From CAZKWG01 sp964615375 (GTDB taxonomy: Bacteria; Myxococcota_A; UBA796; CAZKWG01), in NCBI GenBank assembly GCA_964615375.1, contig CAZTOW010000093.1, forward strand, positions 1-14,108: a DNA stretch of 14,108 nt, given 5' to 3'. Positions within the stretch are counted from its first letter, which is position 1. Each line of letters opens with the position of its first letter. The position numbers were made by a program, and so were the translations under genes. Shown here in pieces: positions 8,125 to 14,059 of this stretch. Under the pieces are notes generated by a model. The model saw only the letters and a list, made by a program, of their open reading frames with translations. It was not told the origin of the DNA and made no database searches.

Positions 8125-8142
8125 CCCCGCCCGCAGGCGGGG
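8125..8142 (-). promoter_or_regulatory. Strong GC hairpin directly upstream of the pfaD ribosome-binding site
   Basis: CCCCGCC-CGCA-GGCGGGG forms a perfect 7-bp stem with a four-base loop, ending about nine nt before the GGGGGAG of pfaD. No T run follows on the minus strand, so it is not a standard intrinsic terminator. In RNA it could affect translation or stability of the pfaD-synthase message, or be a weak attenuator for transcripts coming from oleC. Function is inferred. Confidence 0.4.
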
Positions 8143-8255
8143 GCCCTCGTCTTCGTCGAACGGCGCAGAGTAGCCGACGCTACGACGGGCGCCAGATCGA
8201 TGATGAAAGTGTGACATTGTGAGCCCCGGGCGCGAGAAATGTTCTTCCCTGGCTG

Positions 8256-8280
8256 CCTTCGAGCGAAGCGCCGCCGAAGG
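8256..8280 (-). terminator. Weak hairpin just after the oleC stop
   Basis: CCTTCG at 8256-8261 pairs with CGAAGG at 8275-8280, with an inner GCG/CGC pairing, three nt beyond the oleC stop codon. There is no U tract, so termination would need Rho or be partial. The rest of the 8143-8255 spacer holds an AT-richer pocket near 8197-8222 that might contain a promoter for pfaD, but I find no good -35/-10 pair there. Confidence 0.25.
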
Positions 8281-8283
8281 CCC

Positions 8284-9975
8284 TCACCCGCCCTCGGCGA
8301 GCCCGAGCTCCGGCCGACGAGCCACCTGCTCCGCCGCCCACAACGCCAGGGCCTCGTTGTTGATCTTGGCGTTGTGACGCACGTCTACGGGGAAGCTGGG
8401 GTGCAGCAGCACGCGCCGGATGGGGGTCGGGAGCGCGAGCCCGCCCAGCGCCCGCCGCACCCGCGCCACCGTCTCCGCCGCCTCCGCCCCCGGGGCGAGC
8501 TGGAGCGCGATCACCGGCTCCTGGCTCCCCCGCGGCCCGAGGCCCAGCAGCGCGGCCCGCGCCACCCCGGGCTCCAGCACCGCCACTTCTTCGGTGGGGT
8601 TGCTGTAGATGGGCCCGCCCGCGGTCTCCACCCGGTGCGCCTTGCGCCCGCAGAACCAGAGCCGGCCCTGGGCGTCCTGGTAGCCCAGGTCGCCCATGCG
8701 GTGCCAGACCACGGGTGGATCCGACCGATGGTCCAGGATCTTCGCCGCGCGGGTGGCCGCGGGCTCACCCTCGTACAGGTGGGTGACCACCGCCCCCGAC
8801 ACGCAGATCTCGCCCACCTCGCCCGTGGGCACGCACAGGCTCTCGTCCCAGCGCTCCACGGGCTCGTCGGAGGTGCGGATGACGCGGATCGTGATGCCCG
8901 GGGCGGGGGTGCCCACGCAGGTCCCGCGGCCCTGGCGGGTCAGGGCGGCGGTCTCGCCCAGCACGGCGTCGGTGCCGATGCTGGCGACGGGCAGGCTCTC
9001 GGTCGCCCCGTAGGGGGTGAACACCTGCACCCCCGGCGCCAGCACCTCGCGGAAGCCCTCGTGCATCCAGACCGGGATGGCGGTCCCCGCGCTCAGCAGG
9101 CGGCGCAGCGAGGGCAGGCGGCGGCCGTGCTCCTGGCACCACCGCAGAACCGGCCTCCAGATGGCGATGCCCCCGAAGGCGTTGGTGACGCCCAGATCCT
9201 CGATGATCTCGCAGAGGTGGGCCGGGTTCAGCGCGGCGGGCTTGGACGGATCGATCTCCGGCCACACCACCGTCATGCCCATGGCCAGCGAGAACAGCCC
9301 GAAGACCGCCAGGCCCGGCAGGTCGATCTCCCCGGGGGCGATGCCATACATCTCCTGGATGTGGCGGACCTGGGCGGCGTAGATGCGGTGGCTGTAGCGC
9401 GCCCCCTTGGCCGGGCCGGTGCTGCCCGAGGTGAAGAGGATCGCGCACTCCTCGTCGGGGTCCATGTCCACGGGCGCGAAGGGGCCCTGGTCCGCGCCCA
9501 GGGAAGCTATCTCATCTAGTGTCTTCCCACCCCAGTACCCGGTGCTGGAGCCCACCGTCACGCTGATCTCGACCGTCTTGAAGGCGCTGCGGAAGAGCGG
9601 GCGGGCCGCCTGCAGCAGGGGCACGGCGATGAGCCCGCGCGGGGCCATGCGGGCGAGGCAGGACAGGGCCGCCTCGCGCCCCATGCCGGGGTCGATGAAG
9701 ACCGGGGGGCAGCCGATCTTGAAGAGGGCGAAGATCACGGCGGGGAAGTCGAGGCCGGGCTTGACGAAGACGCTGACCCGGTCGCCCCGGCGCAGCCCGG
9801 CCGCCAGGAGCCCGTGGGCGAGGGCGTCGATTCGGCTCCCCAGCTGGGCGAAGCTGCGCTGCGCGTAAGAGATCTCCGCCCCGCGCCGCACCGGGACCAC
9901 CAGCGCCCGCTGCCAGGGGCGCTCCTGGATGCGCGCGTCCAGCAGCGCGGCGACGTTGCGCTCGCCGGGGCTCAT
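8284..9975 (-). CDS. oleC: OleC-like beta-lactone synthetase (AMP-forming ligase family)
   Basis: OleC uses ATP to convert a 2-alkyl-3-hydroxy acid into a cis-beta-lactone, the third step of head-to-head olefin synthesis. The 563-residue protein has the ANL-superfamily motifs FTSGSTGPAKG (181-191), YGATE (322-326) and MGDLGY with Asp429. It also has wording that I associate with OleC rather than ordinary acyl-CoA ligases: FIDPGMGRE, YGATESLPVASI, WFCGRKAHRVE and FPVDVRHNAKI (Lys537). The start ATG at 9975 overlaps the oleB stop as ATGA, indicating translational coupling. A longer frame upstream to 10113 lacks family similarity and overlaps oleB. A patch at 9504-9522 uses unusual codons (ACA CTA GAT, ATA GCT). 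OleC is normally fed by OleD, which is not seen in this window. Confidence 0.93.
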   Translation of the reverse strand: MSPGERNVAALLDARIQERPWQRALVVPVRRGAEISYAQRSFAQLGSRIDALAHGLLAAGLRRGDRVSVFVKPGLDFPAVIFALFKIGCPPVFIDPGMGREAALSCLARMAPRGLIAVPLLQAARPLFRSAFKTVEISVTVGSSTGYWGGKTLDEIASLGADQGPFAPVDMDPDEECAILFTSGSTGPAKGARYSHRIYAAQVRHIQEMYGIAPGEIDLPGLAVFGLFSLAMGMTVVWPEIDPSKPAALNPAHLCEIIEDLGVTNAFGGIAIWRPVLRWCQEHGRRLPSLRRLLSAGTAIPVWMHEGFREVLAPGVQVFTPYGATESLPVASIGTDAVLGETAALTRQGRGTCVGTPAPGITIRVIRTSDEPVERWDESLCVPTGEVGEICVSGAVVTHLYEGEPAATRAAKILDHRSDPPVVWHRMGDLGYQDAQGRLWFCGRKAHRVETAGGPIYSNPTEEVAVLEPGVARAALLGLGPRGSQEPVIALQLAPGAEAAETVARVRRALGGLALPTPIRRVLLHPSFPVDVRHNAKINNEALALWAAEQVARRPELGLAEGG

Positions 9976-10871
9976 CCCGCCACCGCGCGCCCGTCCGCCG
10001 TCTCCGCCAGGAAGCCGGCCATCGCCGACAACACCGCGTCCGGCTCGTCCTCCAGCACGTAGTGGCCGGCGTCCAGGGGCACGACCTTCGCCTCGGGGAA
10101 GCGCCGCTGCCACTCCTCGCGGAAGGCCGGGGTGAAGCAGAAGTCCCGCTCGCCCCAGATCAGGATCATGGGGCGGTCGCGGAGCCCGGCCAGGCCGTCT
10201 TCGATGCGCGTGAGCTCGGCGTAGCTCGGGTGCGAGGGCGCCATCGGGATGTCCTCCACGAAGCGCAGGGTGGCGATGCGGCTCTCCCAGGAGTCGTAGG
10301 GGAAGAGCAGCCCGTCGCGCACGTCGGGGTTCAGGCGCTTCTCCACGGCGCGGACGGTGGCGACGCGGGCGAAGCCGTTGAGGCCGCGCACGGCCAGGGC
10401 GCCGAAGCCGGGGATGCGGCAGGAGGCGATGGAGAGCGGGATGGCCTGGGACCGAAACGCGGCGGTGTTGGTGACCACGAAGCGGGCGGCGCGCTCCGGC
10501 GCCCGGGTGGCGACCCCCATCCCGATGGCCCCGCCCCAGTCGTGGAGCACAAACGTGATCTCCCGCAGATCGAGGTGCTCCACCAGGCGCAGGGCGTTGC
10601 CGACGTGGCCTTCCAGCCGGTAGGGCCAGCCCTGGGGCTTGTCGGAGAGCCCGCAGCCGATGTGATCCGGCACGATCACGCGGTAGCTCCCCGAGAAGCG
10701 TTTGACCACGTTGCGCCAGTAGAAGGACCAGGTCGGGTTGCCGTGCAGGCAGAGCAGCACGGGCGCGCGCTCCGGGCCCACGTCCAGGTAGTGCATGCGC
10801 CCGCCGTCCACCTCGAGGAGCCGACCCTCCCAGGGGTAGAGCGCGCGGAGCTGAGGCGGCAGCGTCTTCAC
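9972..10871 (-). CDS. oleB: OleB-like beta-lactone decarboxylase (alpha/beta hydrolase)
   Basis: OleB removes CO2 from the beta-lactone made by OleC, leaving a cis-olefin. The 299-residue protein is an alpha/beta hydrolase of the haloalkane-dehalogenase-like branch. It has the oxyanion HGNPTWSFYWRN (43-54), nucleophile Asp111 in HDWGG, a cap region with PYDSWESRIATLRFVEDIP, Asp243 in WGERDFCF, and His270 in DAGHYVLED. These match OleB wording. A haloalkane dehalogenase is the main alternative, but the place between oleA and oleC settles it. The start is a GTG at 10871 that overlaps the oleA stop as GTGA, with AGGGGG about seven nt upstream. The 3' end overlaps oleC by ATGA. Confidence 0.93.
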   Translation of the reverse strand: MKTLPPQLRALYPWEGRLLEVDGGRMHYLDVGPERAPVLLCLHGNPTWSFYWRNVVKRFSGSYRVIVPDHIGCGLSDKPQGWPYRLEGHVGNALRLVEHLDLREITFVLHDWGGAIGMGVATRAPERAARFVVTNTAAFRSQAIPLSIASCRIPGFGALAVRGLNGFARVATVRAVEKRLNPDVRDGLLFPYDSWESRIATLRFVEDIPMAPSHPSYAELTRIEDGLAGLRDRPMILIWGERDFCFTPAFREEWQRRFPEAKVVPLDAGHYVLEDEPDAVLSAMAGFLAETADGRAVAG

Positions 10872-11881
10872 CAGCGAACCCCCTGAATCGCGCAGTTGAG
10901 CCCGCTCCCTATCCCCAGCAGGGCGAGCGCGTCACCCTCGCGGAGCAGCCCGCTCTGCGCGGCGTGCAGGAGCGTGAGCGGCACCCCGGCGGCGCCCACG
11001 TTGCCCAGCGTCGGGTAGATCTCGGGGGCGCGCTCGGCGGGGATGTTGAGCGTGCCCAGGATGGTGCGGTAGTGGGTGCGGCCCACCTGGTGCATGGCGT
11101 AGGCCGAGAGCGGGCCCTCCCAGCCGAAGGCCCGCTGCGCCGCGGCCCAGGCCCGGCCGCCCAGCCGCACCCCGGCCTCCAGCAGGCGGCCCCCGTCGGT
11201 GGTCATGCCCGCCATGTCGCCGCGGCACAGGTCGTTCGCGGCCGTGTCGGCCAGGGAGACCTCGCCCAGGAGCTGCCGCCCGCTCCGGGCCCGGCGGCTG
11301 TCCATCACCACCGCCGCCACCGCCGCGCTCCCCAGCGTGAGCGTGGCGAGGTTGGACGAGAAGGTGGGCGCGTCCACCCCGGGCGCGGCGAGCCGACCCA
11401 GCGTGGCCTCCACCACCTCGCGGCTCCCCTCGCCCGCCACCACCAGCGCGACCTCGATGAGCCCGCTCTCGATCATCGCGCCGGCCGTGGCGAGCCCGGT
11501 CATGAAGCCCAGGCAGGCGTTGGCGATGTCGAAATTGCGCGCCTTCTCCGGGAGGCCCAGCGCGCCGTGCACGCTGCTGGCCACCGACGGCTCCAGCACG
11601 TCGCGGCACACCGACGTGTTCAGGACGAGGTCCACCTCGCTGCGCGCCACGCCGGCCACGTCCAGGGCCTGCGCGCCCGCCCGCGCCGCCATCTGCCAGG
11701 GGCGGACGTTGGCGGGCCAGAGGCGCCGCTCGCGGACGCCGGTCAGACCCTCGATCCAGCCGGGGGAGAGGCGGAGGCGCTCGTAGAGCGGCGCGAGCGC
11801 CGCCTCGATGTCCTCGGTACACACGCTGAGATCGGGCAGCTCGTAGCTCAGGGCTTCGAGGGTGACGCGGCGGAAATACAT
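10868..11881 (-). CDS. oleA: OleA-like acyl-CoA head-to-head condensing enzyme (thiolase superfamily)
   Basis: OleA performs a non-decarboxylative Claisen condensation of two fatty acyl thioesters to a 2-alkyl-3-keto acid. The 337-residue protein shows nucleophile Cys123 in FDIANACLGF, the OleA-typical Glu97 in CRDVLEPSVAS (equivalent to the catalytic Glu of Xanthomonas OleA), His264 in MHQVGR, Asn294 in GNVGAAGVP, and the ending LLGIGSGLNC. FabH-type synthases lack that Glu context. I chose the ATG at 11881 because the protein then begins MYFRRVTLEAL, matching the usual OleA start, and GGAG lies four nt upstream; another ATG at 11917 would add 12 residues without similarity. It heads the oleABC operon. 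A pair of dyads lies 70-105 nt upstream of this start. Ketone formation rather than olefin is also possible if OleBCD do not act. Confidence 0.95.
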   Translation of the reverse strand: MYFRRVTLEALSYELPDLSVCTEDIEAALAPLYERLRLSPGWIEGLTGVRERRLWPANVRPWQMAARAGAQALDVAGVARSEVDLVLNTSVCRDVLEPSVASSVHGALGLPEKARNFDIANACLGFMTGLATAGAMIESGLIEVALVVAGEGSREVVEATLGRLAAPGVDAPTFSSNLATLTLGSAAVAAVVMDSRRARSGRQLLGEVSLADTAANDLCRGDMAGMTTDGGRLLEAGVRLGGRAWAAAQRAFGWEGPLSAYAMHQVGRTHYRTILGTLNIPAERAPEIYPTLGNVGAAGVPLTLLHAAQSGLLREGDALALLGIGSGLNCAIQGVRW

Positions 11882-11951
11882 GGGGCTCCGGTCCGCCCCA
11901 TTATCGCCGCGATCCATCCCTCTCGAAGCACAGAAGACGGAAAGTGACCCC

Positions 11952-11985
11952 CTGGCCGCCCGGCCAGTACTGGCCGACCGGCCAG
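11952..11985. repeat. Pair of near-identical dyads between chrR-like gene and oleA
   Basis: Two 16-bp units, CTGGCCGCCCGGCCAG (11952-11967) and CTGGCCGACCGGCCAG (11970-11985), differ at one base and are separated by TA. Each is itself a dyad (CTGGCCG-N2-CGGCCAG). The junction forms a third perfect dyad, CGGCCAG-TA-CTGGCCG. They lie between the stop of the chrR-like gene (11999) and oleA (11881). The symmetry fits a tandem operator for a dimeric regulator, or alternative RNA hairpins that reduce read-through into oleA. No T run follows. The structure is certain; the role is not. Confidence 0.6.
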
Positions 11986-11998
11986 CCTGGGCCGGCGC

Positions 11999-12592
11999 CT
12001 AACGACGGGGCAGGATGAGGCTGCCGCCAGCCGGCGAGAAGTCCACGCCCTCCTGCACCACCGCCAGGTAGAGCAGGTCGTCGCCGGGCAGGGCCTTGAA
12101 CTCGTGCTCGGAGCCGGCGGGCATCGGCGCCAGATCTCCCGGCAGGAACACACGGCCGCTGTCGTCCTCGATGCCGCCCTCCAGGATCAGCACGGTCTCC
12201 TCGCCGACGTGGACGTGGCGGGGGAAGCGGATCCCGGCCTTGACGTGGACCAGGCCCACCACCGCGTTGGCCAGCGAGGGGCCGGCGTCCAGGTGGCGCA
12301 GCAGGCAGCCCTCGCCCCCGGGCTCCCAGAGGCTCAGGTCATCCAGGCTGTCCAGGACGGCGCGCGCCCGCTCCACCGTGAGATCGAGCAGCCAGGCGAC
12401 GCGGTCCAGGAAGGCGTAGCGGGGCTTCTCCATGGACCGGAGGATCCGGGCCTTGAGCCTCGCGGGGGGCGCCATCGGGTGCGAGAGCGCGGCACCCAGC
12501 GCGAACGTGTCCATCATCAGGGCCTCCTCTTCGGGCGGCAGATCATCGAAAAGCTCCGAGATGAGCTCTCTTGTGTCGAAGCGGTCACTCAT
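11999..12592 (-). CDS. ChrR-like cupin anti-sigma factor (atypical)
   Basis: This 197-residue protein is the likely partner and inhibitor of the ECF sigma factor encoded just upstream; their genes overlap by ATGA, with AAGGAG before the start. The C-terminal half (about 110-190) is a cupin with a ChrR-type metal site: His126, His128 and Glu132 in HVHVGEE, plus His163 in SEHEF. In Rhodobacter ChrR the N-terminal zinc anti-sigma domain has an HxxxCxxC motif that binds sigma-E; here that motif is absent, and the only Cys in the protein is Cys96. The N-terminus (RELISELFDDLPPEEEALMMDTFALGA) is helical and may still bind sigma without zinc. ChrR proteins respond to singlet oxygen or organic peroxides; whether this one does is unknown. 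A plain cupin regulator is the alternative. Confidence 0.8.
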   Translation of the reverse strand: MSDRFDTRELISELFDDLPPEEEALMMDTFALGAALSHPMAPPARLKARILRSMEKPRYAFLDRVAWLLDLTVERARAVLDSLDDLSLWEPGGEGCLLRHLDAGPSLANAVVGLVHVKAGIRFPRHVHVGEETVLILEGGIEDDSGRVFLPGDLAPMPAGSEHEFKALPGDDLLYLAVVQEGVDFSPAGGSLILPRR

Positions 12593-13149
12593 GCGAGCTC
12601 CTTCGGCCCCAGCGCCACGCGGAGCCCCGAGAGCCCCGCCCGAAGTCGTGATTTCACGGTCCCTACGGGTATACCTACCTCCTTCGCGATGTCCCCGGAG
12701 GACAGACCGCGGAAGAAGGTGAGCTCGAGGACCTGCCGCTGCTCGTCGGAGAGGGTGGCCAGGGCCTCGTGCAGGCGCTCCACGTCGCCGCTGCCCTCCA
12801 GGCCAGTCATCAGCGCCGCGGGCTCGGGGATGCTCTCATCCTCCATGGAGACCGTGCGCTTGCGCGGGGCGGCCGTCACGCGGTCGAGCGCGCGGCTGCG
12901 GGCCCGCAGGATGAGCCAGGTGCGCACCGAGGCGCGCGCCGGGTCGTATTCACTGGCCTTCTTCCACGCCTCCAGAAAGACGTCGTGGACAAGGTCTTCC
13001 GCCGACTCCCGGTCACCGATGATCCGGAAGGCGACGGCGTAGAGGATGGACGCATACCGGTCATAGAGCGAGGACATCGCGTCGCGATCGCCTTCACTGA
13101 GCCGCTTGACCAGAGCCGCGTCCTGCTGTGCGTCTAGGAGAACGCCCAT
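12589..13149 (-). CDS. ECF-type RNA polymerase sigma factor (sigma-70 family)
   Basis: A 186-residue extracytoplasmic-function sigma factor. Region 2 (about 25-90) contains LYDRYASILYAVAFRIIGD, then EDLVHDVFLEAW and the -10 recognition helix area with RTWLILRARSRALDR. A short acidic linker follows. Region 4 (about 125-180) contains LSDEQRQVLELTFFRGLSSGDIAKEVGIPVGTVKSRL, the helix-turn-helix for the -35 element. There is no extra C-terminal domain. The ATG at 13149 has GGAG five nt upstream; an in-frame TTG at 13209 would add a Ser/Gly-rich stretch and is less likely. The overlapping ChrR-like gene suggests a sigma/anti-sigma pair of the RpoE-ChrR kind. Its position directly before oleA makes the lipid genes plausible targets, but no promoter proof is visible. 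Confidence 0.92.
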   Translation of the reverse strand: MGVLLDAQQDAALVKRLSEGDRDAMSSLYDRYASILYAVAFRIIGDRESAEDLVHDVFLEAWKKASEYDPARASVRTWLILRARSRALDRVTAAPRKRTVSMEDESIPEPAALMTGLEGSGDVERLHEALATLSDEQRQVLELTFFRGLSSGDIAKEVGIPVGTVKSRLRAGLSGLRVALGPKELA

Positions 13150-13294
13150 AGGAACTCCGCTCCTGACTTGGGAATTCCCAGTGCTACCATAGGACGAAGG
13201 CGAGGGCAACGAGCACCTCTAGAATCCGGCACGGGCTCCGGCTTCGACCGTTGGAGGCTCCCCGTGAACACCGCGAGGACCGCCCGTGATGCGA

Positions 13295-13324
13295 GGGGTA
13301 CGCGCGAAGACTCCGAACGGATCA
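13295..13324 (-). promoter_or_regulatory. Candidate ECF (RpoE/ChrR-type) promoter upstream of the sigma gene
   Basis: On the minus strand TGATCC (13324-13319) is followed after 18 nt by TACCCC (13300-13295). TGATCC matches, from memory, the -35 of Rhodobacter RpoE-dependent promoters, where the -10 begins TA. It would give autoregulation of the sigma/anti-sigma pair, with a leader of about 140 nt. The -10 match is limited to TA. A second candidate, TTGACG (13360-13355) with TATTCG 15 nt later, could be a housekeeping promoter but its spacing is short. On the + strand TAGAAT at 13338-13343 may be a -10 for the divergent lipoprotein gene, without a clear -35. Confidence 0.3.
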
Positions 13325-13389
13325 TCTTCGAGTCGAATAGAATCACGCCCCGCGCGTCAACGTGCCGGCCCCCCCAATCTTTCAGCCCT

Positions 13390-13424
13390 CTCTTTCACGA
13401 CCCCGCCCCTCTTTCACGACCCCG
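13390..13424. repeat. Two exact 16-bp direct repeats before the lipoprotein gene
   Basis: CTCTTTCACGACCCCG occurs at 13390-13405 and again at 13409-13424, separated by three C residues. The second copy ends at the GAGG ribosome-binding site of the lipoprotein gene, nine nt before its ATG. It may be a binding site for a regulator in direct-repeat form, or a simple duplication in the leader. Confidence 0.7.
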
Positions 13425-13432
13425 AGGCTCTC

Positions 13433-14059
13433 ATGCGCCTGCTCGTACCGCTCCTGCTCCTCACCCTGACCGGCTGCCACGCGAAGTTCAAGAAGTACGC
13501 CTCCACCCTCGGCACCGTCAAGGTGCAGGTCATCAACACCGGCGGCCCCTACGTCGAGCTGGGCAAGGTCCACGACCCCGACGCCGGACTGGTGGGCGCC
13601 GCCATCAACGTGGTCCAGACCGCGCGCGGCATCGACCTCGCCCCGCGCATCGCCGCCGCCGTCCAGACCCCCCAGGTCAACGACGCGATGGTGGGCAGCC
13701 TGGTCACCACCATCGGCAGCGGCCCCCCCTTCGGCGTCGCCCCGGACTCGGCCTCGCTGCTGCAGCTCGAGATCCTCTCGTACGGGCTCTACGTCCCCTA
13801 CCTGGGCGCCCCCGGCGAGTTCACCTACACGGCGATGGCCACCGTCTACAAGCAGGACGGCGAGCGCATCTACCGCAACACGCTCACCTGCACCGCGGGC
13901 GTGGGCGACCCCTCCACCGCCGCCGTCGTGCTGAGCCTGGTCAACAACGTCAAGCAGATCGACCAGATGACCGACGCGCAGATCAACGAGGTCTTCGTGG
14001 AGACGGCGCGCTACTGCGGCACGCAGTTCGTCACCAAGATGCGCAAGCACGCCGGCTGA
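13433..14059 (+). CDS. Small secreted lipoprotein of unknown function
   Basis: A 208-residue protein that I do not recognise as a named family. It begins with a short, strongly hydrophobic signal peptide (MRLLVPLLLLTLTGC), with lipobox LTGC and lipidated Cys15. The residue after Cys is His, not Asp, which under the E. coli rule would favour the outer membrane. The mature part contains a Gly/Pro loop (GSGPPFGVAPDS) followed by beta-like segments (LLQLEILSYGLYVPYLG, EFTYTAMATVYKQ). Two further cysteines (Cys153, Cys195) could form a disulfide. Start: the ATG at 13433 has GAGG five nt upstream; upstream in-frame starts would bury the signal peptide. It is transcribed away from the sigma/anti-sigma pair and shares a 283-nt intergenic region with it, so co-regulation is possible but unproven. 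Confidence 0.82.
   Translation: MRLLVPLLLLTLTGCHAKFKKYASTLGTVKVQVINTGGPYVELGKVHDPDAGLVGAAINVVQTARGIDLAPRIAAAVQTPQVNDAMVGSLVTTIGSGPPFGVAPDSASLLQLEILSYGLYVPYLGAPGEFTYTAMATVYKQDGERIYRNTLTCTAGVGDPSTAAVVLSLVNNVKQIDQMTDAQINEVFVETARYCGTQFVTKMRKHAG

Noticed and set aside
8239..9519. 426-codon + strand frame opposite oleC
   Set aside because: Antisense to a strongly supported OleC with all its motifs; low-complexity shadow composition.
9976..10113. Upstream extension of the oleC frame by 46 codons
   Set aside because: The added residues are Gly/Arg-rich, overlap oleB and resemble no OleC N-terminus. The ATGA-coupled ATG at 9975 fits the operon.
11882..11917. 12-codon N-terminal extension of oleA from the ATG at 11917
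   Set aside because: GAGAGGG lies immediately against that ATG with no spacing, and the extra residues are not OleA-like. The ATG at 11881 gives the usual OleA beginning.
13382..14050. 222-codon minus-strand frame opposite the lipoprotein gene
   Set aside because: The + frame has a signal peptide with lipobox and a ribosome-binding site. The minus frame is Gly/Asp/Val/His-rich shadow without motifs.
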